This document shows positions 37,781 through 46,977 of a stretch of DNA of 64,000 bases, one piece after another. The notes under the pieces are model-generated. The model had not been told where the DNA came from. It worked only from the letters and a program-made list of their open reading frames with translations, and ran no database searches. The position numbers and the translations under genes are program-made. This DNA comes from Herbiconiux oxytropis (GTDB taxonomy: Bacteria; Actinomycetota; Actinomycetes; Actinomycetales; Microbacteriaceae): contig NZ_JANLCK010000009.1 in the NCBI RefSeq assembly GCF_024979315.1, positions 86,113 through 150,112 on the forward strand. The letters are read 5' to 3'. Within the stretch, counting starts at the first letter, position 1; every line of letters begins with the position of its first letter.

Positions 37781-38674
37781 ATGCCCTCAGGATTCGACCC
37801 CGCCTTCCTCGACGCCCCCTGCCCGCTGCCCGTGCCGGACGGGCAGGGTGCCGACGGCACGTCCCGTCTCATCCGCCACCTCGACTACGAGCACTTCACG
37901 GTGCTGCTCGACGCCGACCGCCGCCTCGCCGCGCTCACTGCCGTGAACATCGACGGCGGCACCCTCGCCGACGTGCCGCGCGGAGACGACTGGCACCTCG
38001 ACGAGCGCGTGCCCGCCGACGAGCAGGCGGGCCCCGCCCTCTACGCCCGCAACGACCTCGACCGCGGCCACCTGGTGCGCCGTCGCGACCCCGTCTGGGG
38101 CGCTCCTGAGGTGGCCCGACGCGCGAACTCCGACACCTTCGCCTACACCAACGCCGCACCCCAGGCCGCGGGCTTCAACCAGTCGAAAGAGCTCTGGAAC
38201 GGCCTCGAGGACCACGTGCTGGCCTACGCGGACGCCAACGACCTCCGCCTCAGCGTCTTCACCGGCCCCGTCTTCGCGCCGACGGATGCGGTCTACCGCG
38301 GCATCCGCATCCCCGAGCGCTTCTGGAAGATCGCGGCGTGGACGGCCGACGCCGGCACAGCAACGAGCTCCACCACCGGCACCGGGACCGGCACCGCATC
38401 CACCCCGCGCCTCCGCGCCGCCGGCTTCCTGCTCGACCAGTCCCCGCAGCTCGGCGATCTCGACCTCGACGAGGCTCGCGCGAGTGCCCTCGCCCGCGAC
38501 GAGCCGCCGCCTCTCGGGCCCTTCCGCACCTTCCAGGCCCCGATCGCCGACATCGCGGCCCTCGTGCACGCCCCGATGCCCGACCTCGTCGCGGCCGACG
38601 GCTACCTCGCACCGCTCCGAGCCGCCGGTCGCCGCTGGACCCGCCTCGACTCGCTCACGCAGATCCGGCTCTGA
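37781..38674 (+). CDS. DNA/RNA non-specific endonuclease (beta-beta-alpha-metal type)
   Basis: 297 residues. The catalytic DRGH motif is at 94-97 with the preceding ARNDL strand. It is followed by NSDTFAYTNAAPQ and FNQSKELWNGLE, carrying the metal-ligand Asn and Trp/Glu block. This layout matches the Serratia nuclease / NUC family. A Thr/Ser/Gly low-complexity insert (about 195-208) interrupts the C-terminal half. Most relatives are secreted, but no signal peptide is visible here, so the location is unclear. Confidence 0.88.
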   Translation: MPSGFDPAFLDAPCPLPVPDGQGADGTSRLIRHLDYEHFTVLLDADRRLAALTAVNIDGGTLADVPRGDDWHLDERVPADEQAGPALYARNDLDRGHLVRRRDPVWGAPEVARRANSDTFAYTNAAPQAAGFNQSKELWNGLEDHVLAYADANDLRLSVFTGPVFAPTDAVYRGIRIPERFWKIAAWTADAGTATSSTTGTGTGTASTPRLRAAGFLLDQSPQLGDLDLDEARASALARDEPPPLGPFRTFQAPIADIAALVHAPMPDLVAADGYLAPLRAAGRRWTRLDSLTQIRL

Positions 38675-38744
38675 GCCGACGTGCGCACCGGAGCACGCAC
38701 GCCCGGGAGGACAGGGGCCCCCGGAATGTAGCACTATAGAGGGG

Positions 38745-39416
38745 ATGGTGGCTTCAGCAGGGATCCGGGTGGTCGTGGTCGAGGACCAGCCCCTCTATCG
38801 GCAGATGCTGGCCTCCTCCCTGGCCGCCGCCCCGGGCATCCGTGTCGTCGGCGTCGCACAGGGTGCCGCCGCCGCCCGGGAGCTCTTCGCCGGTCTCGGC
38901 CCCGACGCCGTCGACGTGGCCCTCCTCGACGTGCAGCTCGGCGACGGGGACGGCGTCGACCTCGGCATCGCCCTGCGCGAGACCCAGCCCGGCCTCGGCG
39001 TGGTGCTGCTCTCGGCCACCGACGCCCTCGACGTGCTGCTCGAGCTGCCCCGGCCGGTCTCGCAGGGCTGGAGCTGCCTGTCGAAGACCTCCTCGCTCGG
39101 CCTCCCCGCCCTCGTGCGCGCCATCGAGGTCACGGCCGAGGGCCGCACGGTGCTCGACCCCGAGCTCGTGGCCCGCAGGAGGCCGAGGCGCGGTTCGACG
39201 CTCGCACGCCTGAGCCCGCGCCAGTACGAGGTGCTGCGGCTGCTCGCCGAGGGCCTGTCCAACGCGGGGATCGCCTCGCGGCTCGGGCTCGCGCCGCGCT
39301 CGGTCGACAACCACATCGCCGCGGTCTACGCCGAGCTCGGCCTCGCCTCGGGTGGCGTCGTGAACCCCCGGGTCGGAGCAGCGCTGCGCTTCCTCGAGGA
39401 GACGGCGGCGTCATGA
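38745..39416 (+). CDS. NarL/LuxR-family response regulator
   Basis: 223 residues: receiver domain with phospho-acceptor Asp62 (ALLDVQL) and Lys114 (CLSKTS), and a LuxR-type HTH at the C-terminus (LSPRQYEVLRLLAEGLSNAGIASRL). A TATAGA hexamer lies 4 nt before the ATG, and GAGGGG overlaps it, so leader and start are unusual. Its kinase follows 10 bp downstream. Confidence 0.9.
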   Translation: MVASAGIRVVVVEDQPLYRQMLASSLAAAPGIRVVGVAQGAAAARELFAGLGPDAVDVALLDVQLGDGDGVDLGIALRETQPGLGVVLLSATDALDVLLELPRPVSQGWSCLSKTSSLGLPALVRAIEVTAEGRTVLDPELVARRRPRRGSTLARLSPRQYEVLRLLAEGLSNAGIASRLGLAPRSVDNHIAAVYAELGLASGGVVNPRVGAALRFLEETAAS

Positions 39417-39426
39417 CGAGGCCGGC

Positions 39427-40674
39427 ATGACCGTCTCGGGGGTGAGCGACGCCAGTGCCGTCACACCCGGCGACCGCGTCGACTACCGCCGGATCACGCT
39501 GCTCACCTTCGGTGTCATCCTCGGCCTCTTCGCCACGGGCGCCTCCATCCAGTCGGTCTTCGTGCTCGGCATCCTGCCGCACTCGATGCTGCGCGACGCC
39601 GTCGACCCCTCCGTGCCGTTCGACGTGACCTTCAACCTCGTGACGCGGCTCGGCGCGAACGCCGCCGCCGTGGGCACCGCCCTCGTGGCCATCGCGCTGC
39701 TCTCGCCCCAGGAGCGCGGACTCGCGGGACGCATCGGCACGGGACTGGTGATCGCCGCCTCGGCCGCGATCGTGCGCTCGCTGCTGCAGCTGGTGTTCGG
39801 CATCTACGGCCCCGACGACGTCACCGAGCTCCTCGCCGAGATCGTCACGGCCGCCGTGGCCGCCGCCATCTCGCTCGCCCTCGCCCTCGCCCAGTCCGAT
39901 GCGCGACGCCGGCTGCGTGCCGAGGAGCGCGCGTCGGCCCTTCGAGCCCTGAGTGCGTCGGCCGCCCTCGAGGCCCTGCAGAGCGAGGAGCTTCGCGTGC
40001 GGCGCGAGGTGGCCGACGGCCTGCACGGCACCGTGCAGCAGCGGTTCGTGCTCCTCGGCGCACGACTGAGCGCCCTTCTCGAGGAGAGCGGGCTGGCGGC
40101 ACGCGACCCGCAGACCGCGGCGGAGATCGCCTCGATCCGCGACGACCTCGACGCCCTCCGGGAGCAGGATCTCCGTGGCATGAGCCGGCTGCTCTACCCC
40201 GACCGACTCGACCAAGGCGCCGTTCCGGCCATCCGCGCTCTGTTCCAGCGGGTCCCCGCCACCATCGCCACCGTCGTGTCGCTCTCGGACGGCGTGCTCG
40301 AGCTCGAGAGCCACGGTGCGAAGGCGCTGAGCGCGGAGCGCCGGCTGCTGCTCGTGCGGATCGTCGAGGAGTCGCTCTCGAACGCCCTCAAGCACGGCAG
40401 GGCCACGAGCCTCTCGCTCGCGATCTCGCACGCCGACGGGGAGTTCGAGGTGCTCTTCGACGACAACGGCGTGGGGCTCACGCCTCCCGTGCACCTGAAC
40501 GGCCTGCAGCGGCTCCGCGACCGGCTCGAACTCGTGGGCGGCCAGCTCACGCTCGCGCCCGCTCCGGCACCGGAGAGCACGGGAACCCGGCTCGCGGCGC
40601 GCGTGCCCGACGGCATCGCGCGCCCGACGGACGCTACGCCGGCGTCCGCTCCACGCGGCCGAAGCCGTACCTGA
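39427..40674 (+). CDS. NarL-type sensor histidine kinase
   Basis: 415 residues. Four N-terminal hydrophobic helices (about 25-50, 75-95, 103-125, 135-155) form a membrane sensor without a large external loop. A coiled coil follows, then HisKA_3 with phospho-His200 in EVADGLHGTVQQRF. HATPase_c has EESLSNALKH and DDNGVGL. The tail extends over the convergent gene by 41 bp. It partners with the response regulator just upstream; the signal is unknown, perhaps membrane state. Confidence 0.9.
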   Translation: MTVSGVSDASAVTPGDRVDYRRITLLTFGVILGLFATGASIQSVFVLGILPHSMLRDAVDPSVPFDVTFNLVTRLGANAAAVGTALVAIALLSPQERGLAGRIGTGLVIAASAAIVRSLLQLVFGIYGPDDVTELLAEIVTAAVAAAISLALALAQSDARRRLRAEERASALRALSASAALEALQSEELRVRREVADGLHGTVQQRFVLLGARLSALLEESGLAARDPQTAAEIASIRDDLDALREQDLRGMSRLLYPDRLDQGAVPAIRALFQRVPATIATVVSLSDGVLELESHGAKALSAERRLLLVRIVEESLSNALKHGRATSLSLAISHADGEFEVLFDDNGVGLTPPVHLNGLQRLRDRLELVGGQLTLAPAPAPESTGTRLAARVPDGIARPTDATPASAPRGRSRT

Positions 40675-41677
40675 TCCGGCGCGCGATCACGAAGGCGGCG
40701 GTGGCGGCCACGAGCCACGCCCCGAGCACGACGTAGGGCTCCGGATGCAGCGCCTCGGGGAAGTAGGCGAGGTCTCGGAGGGCGCGCACCGTCGCGCCCG
40801 TGGGCATCCACCGCCCCATGAACTCGTAGAACGGTGGCAGCAGCTCGGGAGCCACGGCCCCGCCGGAGGAGGGGTTCGAGATCAGGATGAAGATGATCCA
40901 GGTGGGCATGAGCGCCCATTTTCCACCCACGATCACCCGGAAGAAGTTGTAGACCGCGCCCGCGATGAACACGGTCATCGCGAGAACCCCCCACACCGGC
41001 AGGAACGGGAAGGTCTCGAACCCGAACACGGGGCCCGTGGTGAGCGAGATCACGAGGCCCACGAGCACGGCGCGCCCCGCGTCCCAGGCCAGCTCCCCCG
41101 CGATCGTCATCCCGCTCGCGTTGACCCTGGTCTGGATGGCGCCGACGAAGCCGATGATGGTCGAGGCGAGCGCGAGATAGAACAGCACGAGGCCGCTCGG
41201 ATCGTTGGGGCGGAGCGGATCGAGGTCCGTGACCGTGAGCTGCACGCCGAGGCTCGATCCCACCTGCGTCGCCTCCGCGCTGATGACGTGCGCGATCGAG
41301 GCCCCCGAGGCGCTCGAGATGTAGAGGTCGGACGCGCTTCCCGATTCGGTCACGAGTGCTGCATAGATCTGCTGCTGCTCGAGGGCGGCCTTCGCCGCAT
41401 CGGCGCTCGGGTACGACGAGACGAGGAACGACGTGTCGGTCGCACTCTGCAGACTCGACTCGAGCTGCTCGGGGCTCACCGACTCGCTCACGACACCGAT
41501 GGGGATGTCGTGCGGCTGGGGGTTGCCCATCGCGAGGCTGTACGACGTCACGAAGAGCGCCGCGAAGAGCGACACCAGGAGCGAGACCACGAGCGCCGCG
41601 CGGTGGGGCCCGGAGTTGAACCTCCTGGCGGCTCCGATGCCGCGCTGGAGGGCGGTGCCGGAGGGAGTCGTCGTCAT
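40634..41677 (-). CDS. YhgE/DUF3533-like multi-spanning membrane protein
   Basis: 347 residues from ATG 41677 (a GTG three codons earlier is possible). One helix near residue 30 is followed by an extracytosolic domain (SESVSPEQLESSLQSATDTSF). Five helices then form an ABC-2-like membrane half. The pattern resembles Pip/YhgE and DUF3533 proteins, often involved in export or stress response. The TAACGT hexamer 7 nt before 41677 suggests a leaderless mRNA. Its 3' end overlaps the convergent kinase gene, so the two may interfere. Confidence 0.75.
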   Translation of the reverse strand: MTTTPSGTALQRGIGAARRFNSGPHRAALVVSLLVSLFAALFVTSYSLAMGNPQPHDIPIGVVSESVSPEQLESSLQSATDTSFLVSSYPSADAAKAALEQQQIYAALVTESGSASDLYISSASGASIAHVISAEATQVGSSLGVQLTVTDLDPLRPNDPSGLVLFYLALASTIIGFVGAIQTRVNASGMTIAGELAWDAGRAVLVGLVISLTTGPVFGFETFPFLPVWGVLAMTVFIAGAVYNFFRVIVGGKWALMPTWIIFILISNPSSGGAVAPELLPPFYEFMGRWMPTGATVRALRDLAYFPEALHPEPYVVLGAWLVAATAAFVIARRIRYGFGRVERTPA

Positions 41678-41754
41678 GCCAGACACGTTAGCGCCCCGCG
41701 GTCGCCGAAGGCGGGGGCGAGCGGAGAAGCCCGTCCGGTGGCAAGGTAGTTAAG

Positions 41755-42555
41755 GTGATTAGCGAAAACAGGACCTCGGATCGCCTCCGGCAGAGCGTCG
41801 TCGCACTCAGCGCGGTGCTCGCCGTGGTGGGCAGCTTCATCGGATCCGGCGCGGCGGGCGGCACCCCGATCCAGGAGGCCGCGGGCGGAGCACTCGGTGC
41901 GGATTCGACGCAGCTCGCCCCCGCCGGTCCCGCGTTCTCGATCTGGTCGGTCATCTACCTCGGACTGATCGCCTACGCGATCTGGCAGTTCCTGCCGCGG
42001 CAGACGTCGTCATCCCGACAGCGGGTGCTCGGCTACCCGATCGCCGTGACCCTGCTGCTGAACTCCGCCTGGATCCTCAGCGTGCAGGCGGGGCTCCTGG
42101 CCCTCAGCGTCGTGGTGATCGTCGTGCTGCTCGTCGCGCTGCTGTTCACGTTCGTGCGCGTGGTGCGCACCCGTCGCGACGGCCAGGGCGTGGTGCAGTC
42201 GATCGTGGTCGACGGCACCGTGGGGCTCTACCTCGGCTGGGTCTGCGTGGCCACCGCGGCCAACATCACCGCCGCTCTCACGGCCGGCGGGTTCGACGGC
42301 TTCGGCGGGGCCCCGGAGGTGTGGGGCGTGGCGATCGTCGTGGTGACCGCCGCGCTCGGCATCGCCCTCGCCGCCTGGGACAGCGGACGGCTGGCCCCCA
42401 CGGCGTCGCTGGTGTGGGGGCTCGCCTGGGTCGCCGTGTCGCGTCTGACCGGCGAGCTGCTCTCCCCTCCCGTGGCGGTCGCGGCCGTCATCGCCGCCTC
42501 GGCCCTGGTCGTGGCCACCGTCGTGCTGCGGATCGCGCACCTGCGGAAACGCTAG
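41755..42555 (+). CDS. TspO/MBR-like tryptophan-rich membrane protein
   Basis: 266 residues, seven or so helices. APAGPAFSIWSVIYLGL and LNSAWIL, then LYLGWVCVATAANI, are signatures of the TspO-related PF03073 group, although the protein is longer than classic TspO (about 160) and adds C-terminal helices. The TspO family binds porphyrins and sterols. GTG start with TAGTTA just upstream. Divergent from the YhgE-like gene. Confidence 0.75.
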   Translation: MISENRTSDRLRQSVVALSAVLAVVGSFIGSGAAGGTPIQEAAGGALGADSTQLAPAGPAFSIWSVIYLGLIAYAIWQFLPRQTSSSRQRVLGYPIAVTLLLNSAWILSVQAGLLALSVVVIVVLLVALLFTFVRVVRTRRDGQGVVQSIVVDGTVGLYLGWVCVATAANITAALTAGGFDGFGGAPEVWGVAIVVVTAALGIALAAWDSGRLAPTASLVWGLAWVAVSRLTGELLSPPVAVAAVIAASALVVATVVLRIAHLRKR

Positions 42556-42570
42556 CAGGCACCTGAGCCG

Positions 42571-42601
42571 CACGACCGCCGCTCAGGAGATGGCGGTCGT
42601 G
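42571..42601. terminator. Bidirectional hairpin between convergent genes
   Basis: CACGACCGCC (42571-42580) and GGCGGTCGTG (42592-42601) form a perfect 10-bp stem. It lies after the TspO-like gene and overlaps the end of the histidine kinase gene, so it may stop both transcripts. Confidence 0.6.
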
Positions 42602-44166
42602 GGCCGGGTCTGCGCCCCCGGACGCTCGCCGAGCGGGCCCGCCGTGGCCCCGACCACGCGGCCGAACCACAGCGTGAACGTGGTGCCCGCCGGCGTGGAC
42701 GCCACCTCGATCGAGCCGTCGTGGGCCTCGACGATCGACGCCACGATCGCGAGCCCGAGACCCGTGCTGCCCGAGCGGCGCGAGCGCGACGAGTCGCCGC
42801 GGGCGAAGCGCTCGAACAGCTCGGGGACGAGCTCGGGATCGATGCCGGGCCCGTCGTCGCTCACCGCGAGCTCGATGCCGGGCGTGCCGTCGTGCTCGGC
42901 GAAGCGGATGCCCGCGGTCACGGTCGTGCCCTCCGGCGTGTGCAGCGCGGCGTTCGAGAGCAGGTTCAGCACCACCTGGTGCAGGCGCTCGCGGTCGCCC
43001 GTGACGAGGGCCGCGGCATCCGGGACGTCGTGCAGCCAGCGGTGGCCTGACGACGACGCCTTCGCGTCGCTCACCGCGTTGACCACGATCTCGCCGAGGT
43101 CGACCTGGTCGAGGTGCAGGTCCTGCCCCTCGTCGAGGCGTGCCAGCAGCAGCAGGTCGCTCACGAGCGAGTTCATGCGCTTGGCCTCGGACTCGATCCG
43201 CGCGAGCGAGTACTCCGTGATGTCGGGGAGCGCCGCGTTCTCCTGCCTGGTCAGCTCGGCGTAGCCCTGGATCGCGGCGAGCGGCGTGCGGAGCTCGTGG
43301 CTCGCGTCGGTGACGAAGCGGCGCATCCGTTTGTCGGTCGCCGCCCGCACCGCAAGCGCCTCGTCGACGTGCGAGATCAGCCGGTTGAGCGCCTCCCCCA
43401 CTTTGCCGACCTCGGTGCGGGGGTCGGTGTCGGCTTCTCCGACGCGGGTCAGGATCTCGACCTCGCCACGGTCCAGCGGCAGGTTCGTGACCTCCACGGC
43501 CGTGCCGACCACGCGCCCGAGCGGGCGGAGGGCGAGCCGCACGACCACGATCACGCCGACCACGATGATGGCGAGGGCGAGGAGGGCGAGCACGACCATG
43601 ACGATCGTCTCCTGCAGCACGGCCTCGTCGGCCGCGGCCAGCGAGACTCCAGCGATGAGGAGGTCGCCCTCGCTGTCCATCTGGGTGCTGAAGCGGTAGT
43701 GGCCGAACCCGTCGAGCACGATCGACTCCTGCGTGCCCGGCGTCAGCGCACTCCGCTCGAGCTGCGCCACCGCGGCGGGCGGGAGCGAGGCGGCGTCGGA
43801 GTCGGAGAAGCGGGCGGAGTCGGTGATGACGCCGTCCTCGGCGGTGGCGATGATCGCGCCGGGGCCGTGGCCGGTGAACTCGGTGAGCGGCTTGTCCGGG
43901 TAGATCTGCCCCGACGGCGAGTGCCCGTGGTGGAACTTCTCGACCGAGTAGCTGAGCGCCGACATCGAACCGCGCAGCTGGGTGTCCACCACACGGGTGA
44001 TGGAGGTGTTGAGCGTGACGATGCTCACGATGCCCACCGTCAGGAGCACAGCGGCCACGAGGCCGGCGGTGCCGACCACGAGCCGGCTCCTCAGCGTCCA
44101 GGGGCGCCGGCGCCCTGAGAGAGTGTTCCGGCGCCCGTTCGCGGCAGTCACGCTGCGTCTCCGCAC
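42583..44166 (-). CDS. Sensor histidine kinase (OmpR-partner, classical type)
   Basis: 527 residues. A basic N-terminus, membrane helix (about 28-52), extracytosolic sensor (53-185), second helix (187-212), HAMP-like linker, and HisKA with SHELRTP (His290) follow in order. HATPase_c has NLLSNAALHTPEG, DDGPGI and STGLGLAIV. The architecture resembles TcrY/PhoR-type kinases of actinobacteria. It follows its response regulator with a 25-bp gap. Confidence 0.92.
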   Translation of the reverse strand: MRRRSVTAANGRRNTLSGRRRPWTLRSRLVVGTAGLVAAVLLTVGIVSIVTLNTSITRVVDTQLRGSMSALSYSVEKFHHGHSPSGQIYPDKPLTEFTGHGPGAIIATAEDGVITDSARFSDSDAASLPPAAVAQLERSALTPGTQESIVLDGFGHYRFSTQMDSEGDLLIAGVSLAAADEAVLQETIVMVVLALLALAIIVVGVIVVVRLALRPLGRVVGTAVEVTNLPLDRGEVEILTRVGEADTDPRTEVGKVGEALNRLISHVDEALAVRAATDKRMRRFVTDASHELRTPLAAIQGYAELTRQENAALPDITEYSLARIESEAKRMNSLVSDLLLLARLDEGQDLHLDQVDLGEIVVNAVSDAKASSSGHRWLHDVPDAAALVTGDRERLHQVVLNLLSNAALHTPEGTTVTAGIRFAEHDGTPGIELAVSDDGPGIDPELVPELFERFARGDSSRSRRSGSTGLGLAIVASIVEAHDGSIEVASTPAGTTFTLWFGRVVGATAGPLGERPGAQTRPTTAIS

Positions 44167-44191
44167 AGAGCGGGTGCGCCTGTCGACGTGC

Positions 44192-45025
44192 TCACTCGGC
44201 GGGCCGCAGCACGTAGCCGACGCCGCGGACGGTGTGGATCATCGAGGGCCGGTCGGCATCGATCTTCTTGCGCAGGTAGGAGACGTAGAGATCGACGATC
44301 GAGGCCTTGCCCGCGAAGTCGTAGTTCCACACCCGGTCGAGGATCTGCGCTCGCGAGAGCACCCGCCGAGGATTCCGCATGAAGTAGCGCAGCAGCTCGA
44401 ACTCGGTCGTGGTGAGCTGGATCTGGTCGCCGCCGCGGTTGACCTCGTAGCTCGTCTCGTCGAGCAGCAGATCGCCCACGACGATGCGGGAATCCTCGTC
44501 CGACACCGTCATGATCGAGCGGCGGAGGAGCCCCCGCAGCCGCGCCACGAGCTCCTCGAGGCTGAAGGGCTTGGTCATGTAGTCGTCACCGCCGGCGGTG
44601 AGGCCGATGATGCGGTCGTCGACCGAGTCCCGTGCGGTCAGGAAGAGGGTGGGCGAGGACTGCTCCACGTCGCGCAGCTGCTTGAGCAGCGTGATGCCGT
44701 CGGTGTCCGGCAGCATGATGTCGAGCACCACGACGTCGGGCCGCTCATCGCGGTACTTCTGCAGGGCGGTCGTGCCGTCGTGCGCGATGTCGACCGTCCA
44801 GCCCTCGTAGGCCAGCGCGAGACTCACGAGGCTCGTGAGCACGACCTCGTCGTCGACGAGCAGCACCCGGATCGGCGAGCCGTCGGCGCGGTAGAGGCGG
44901 GGCAGCTTGGCGAGCACGGCCCGCCGGCGCCCCGACGAGACGAGTTCGTCGGAGATCGGTGAATTCGTCACGCTCCATTGTCGAGGTGAGCGTGCATCCG
45001 CCTCCAGGCATCCGCTCCGATTCAT
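44192..45025 (-). CDS. OmpR/PhoB-family response regulator
   Basis: 277 residues from ATG 45025, chosen because GAGG sits 5 nt upstream. A GTG at 44971 (preceded by GACAAT) is an alternative and would drop an unstructured leader of 18 residues. Receiver: DDE (58-60), phospho-Asp102 in VLDIMLPD, Lys152 in MTKPF. C-terminal winged helix: EFELLRYFMRNPRRVLSRAQILDRVWNYDF and VRGVGYVL. Upstream of the kinase gene at 44166. Confidence 0.92.
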   Translation of the reverse strand: MNRSGCLEADARSPRQWSVTNSPISDELVSSGRRRAVLAKLPRLYRADGSPIRVLLVDDEVVLTSLVSLALAYEGWTVDIAHDGTTALQKYRDERPDVVVLDIMLPDTDGITLLKQLRDVEQSSPTLFLTARDSVDDRIIGLTAGGDDYMTKPFSLEELVARLRGLLRRSIMTVSDEDSRIVVGDLLLDETSYEVNRGGDQIQLTTTEFELLRYFMRNPRRVLSRAQILDRVWNYDFAGKASIVDLYVSYLRKKIDADRPSMIHTVRGVGYVLRPAE

Positions 45026-45081
45026 AGAGACCTCAAATATTTCCACACAGCGCTCCTGTCTCGAGTGCATAGCGTCTCCCC

Positions 45082-45756
45082 ATGACGCAGATCAAGGCAC
45101 TCGGCTACGGATCACCCTGGGCGCACCCGACGACCCGCTCCAGCCCCGCTGCGATCCCGCTGCGCACCCGGGTGAAGGACACGCTGGCCTCAGCGGGCAT
45201 CCGACGCCCCCGGTTCGTGCGCGGCCCCCGCACCGAGACCCCGTTCGACGCCCCGTGGCTCTCGACCGACCGCCTGATGCTCCGCCCCCACCGGCTGGGC
45301 GACGCGGCCGACTGGTACGACCTGCAGTCCGAGCCCTCCGTCTCGCAGTTCCTCCCCTGGCCCGAGCGCGACCGCCGGGCCTCGTTCCGGCACCTCCGTG
45401 ACCGCACCCGGCACACCAGGCTGTGGCAGGCCGACGACTTCCTCGCCCTCGCCGTGGAATTCGAGGGGCACGTGATCGGCGACGTCTCGCTGCACCTTCG
45501 CTCGGTCGCGCGCGAGACTCGCGAGGTCGAGATCGGCTGGGTGGTGCATCCCGCCCACAGTGGCCGGGGGCTCGCGACCGAGGCCGCGGAGGGCATCCTC
45601 GGGTTCGCCTTCGACACCGTCGGCGCCCGCACGGTCACCGCCGTCACGGATGCGCGCAACACCCGTTCGGTCGCCCTGGCCAAGCGGCTCGGCTTCACCG
45701 AGCTCGCGAAGGCCAGGCACGGCTCGCCGGAGTCGGTGCTCGTGCTGCACCGCTGA
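45082..45756 (+). CDS. GNAT acetyltransferase, RimJ/RimL type
   Basis: 224 residues. A ~50-residue basic, poorly conserved start precedes RLMLRPHRLGDAADW, typical of RimJ/RimL ribosomal or peptide N-acetyltransferases. The acetyl-CoA loop is HSGRGLATEAAEGILGFAF. The substrate is not known. Divergent from the OmpR-type regulator; the leader could also be non-native if a later start is used. Confidence 0.82.
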   Translation: MTQIKALGYGSPWAHPTTRSSPAAIPLRTRVKDTLASAGIRRPRFVRGPRTETPFDAPWLSTDRLMLRPHRLGDAADWYDLQSEPSVSQFLPWPERDRRASFRHLRDRTRHTRLWQADDFLALAVEFEGHVIGDVSLHLRSVARETREVEIGWVVHPAHSGRGLATEAAEGILGFAFDTVGARTVTAVTDARNTRSVALAKRLGFTELAKARHGSPESVLVLHR

Positions 45757-45807
45757 CGCAAGAGCGGCGCTTCCGGCTTCTGGCGCGCCCGCGGTAGCGT
45801 GAGGCGC

Positions 45808-46335
45808 ATGGCGAAGTATGCGGCGCTCCTGCGCGGAGTGAACGTCGGCGGCATCACCGTCACGAGCGCCGACCTGGCCGAGCTCTTCCGCTCGCTCGGC
45901 TTCAGTGAGGTGAAGACGGTGCTCGCCTCGGGCAACGTGCTGTTCTCGACCTCCGAGGCCGCCTCGAGCACGGCGCATGCTCGCCTCAAGGCGACCATCG
46001 AGAAGGGCCTCGGCGAGCGCTTCGGCTACGACGCCTGGATCGTGCTCGTCGACCACGGCGAGCTCGCCGGCATCGTCGACGCCTACCCGTTCGAGGAGAC
46101 CGACGGCACGCAGCCCTACGTGCTGTTCGCCTCCACGCAGGACGCTCTCGACGAGATCGCGGCGTTCGTCGCCGCGTCGGCAGGCGAGCGCGGGGTGCCT
46201 GGGCACGGGGTGTTCTACTGGGAGACGCCGAAGGGCTCGAGCACCGAGACGGCACTCGCGAAGTTCCTCGCCAAGCCGCGATTCAAGGCCTCCACCACCA
46301 CGCGCAACCTCCGCACCCTGCGCAAGCTGCTCTAG
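45808..46335 (+). CDS. DUF1697 family protein
   Basis: 175 residues with the complete family pattern: YAALLRGVNVGG at the start, VLASGNVLFST, a central ferredoxin-like fold, and the C-terminal KPRFKASTTTRNLRTLRKLL. Function is unknown in the family; it is common in actinobacteria. ATG 45808 follows TAGCGT with a 7-nt gap, indicating a leaderless transcript. Its stop TAG is shared with the opposite-strand stop of the CGNR gene (CTAG). Confidence 0.9.
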   Translation: MAKYAALLRGVNVGGITVTSADLAELFRSLGFSEVKTVLASGNVLFSTSEAASSTAHARLKATIEKGLGERFGYDAWIVLVDHGELAGIVDAYPFEETDGTQPYVLFASTQDALDEIAAFVAASAGERGVPGHGVFYWETPKGSSTETALAKFLAKPRFKASTTTRNLRTLRKLL

Positions 46336-46925
46336 AACGCCGAGGCGGAGGCCGAGGCCCCCGCCGACCTGCGAGCGCGGTAGGCGTTGACGTTCATGCG
46401 GTTGCCGCAGTTGCCCACGTCGCAGTAGCGCTTCGAGCGGTTGCGCGAGAGGTCGACCAGCACGGCGTCGCAGTCGTCGGCGGCGCACGTGCGCAGGCGG
46501 TCGAAGTCGTCGCTGCGGATGACGTCGATGAACGCCATCGCGACCTCCACGCGCATCCGGGTCGCGAGCGGAGCCTCGGCGTCGGTGGCGTGCAGGTGCC
46601 AGTCCCAGTCGCCGTGGCGCACGAGCTGCGGCAGCGCACGGGCCTCACGCAGGATGGCGTTGACGAGCTCGACCGCCTCGTCGCGCTCGACCTCCCAGAA
46701 GCGTCGCAGCTCGGGGCGGAGCGTGCGCACCTCCTCGAGCTCGGCGTCGTCACCGTCGCGGCGACCCGAGTAGTCGTTCTCGTCGAGCAGAGCCACGAGC
46801 TGGGCTCGGGAGGCGAGCTCGTCGTCGCCCGAGCCGGAGACCGCCGCCTCGGTGTTCACGAGGGCGGCGGCGAACGCGAGGGTCGCTTCGGTGTCATAGG
46901 CGAAAAGGATGTTGACTCCTGACAT
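46332..46925 (-). CDS. CGNR zinc-finger (ABATE-type) regulator
   Basis: 197 residues. The N-terminal ABATE domain (residues ~8-140) starts YDTEATLAFAAALVNTEA. The C-terminal zinc finger has Cys147, Cys152, Cys168 and Cys173 with the CGNR box. Such proteins are predicted transcription regulators, frequently divergent from transporters, as here with EamA. The first codons of the gene lie within one of two 13-bp direct repeats, so self-control is plausible. The Ser/Ala tail looks disordered. Confidence 0.87.
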   Translation of the reverse strand: MSGVNILFAYDTEATLAFAAALVNTEAAVSGSGDDELASRAQLVALLDENDYSGRRDGDDAELEEVRTLRPELRRFWEVERDEAVELVNAILREARALPQLVRHGDWDWHLHATDAEAPLATRMRVEVAMAFIDVIRSDDFDRLRTCAADDCDAVLVDLSRNRSKRYCDVGNCGNRMNVNAYRARRSAGASASASAF

Positions 46926-46970
46926 GGGCCGGGATTAGTGTCACTAGCGTACCCACTTTGACTCCTGACA
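46912..46970. promoter_or_regulatory. CGNR/EamA control region with 13-bp direct repeats
   Basis: TTGACTCCTGACA occurs exactly twice, at 46912-46924 and 46958-46970, 46 bp apart. One copy covers the CGNR start codon region, the other precedes the EamA start by 7 nt. Between them lie TAGTGTCACTA (a small palindrome) and a TAGCGT -10-like hexamer. Likely operators for a dimeric regulator, probably CGNR itself. Confidence 0.6.
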
Positions 46971-46977
46971 GGCGAGC

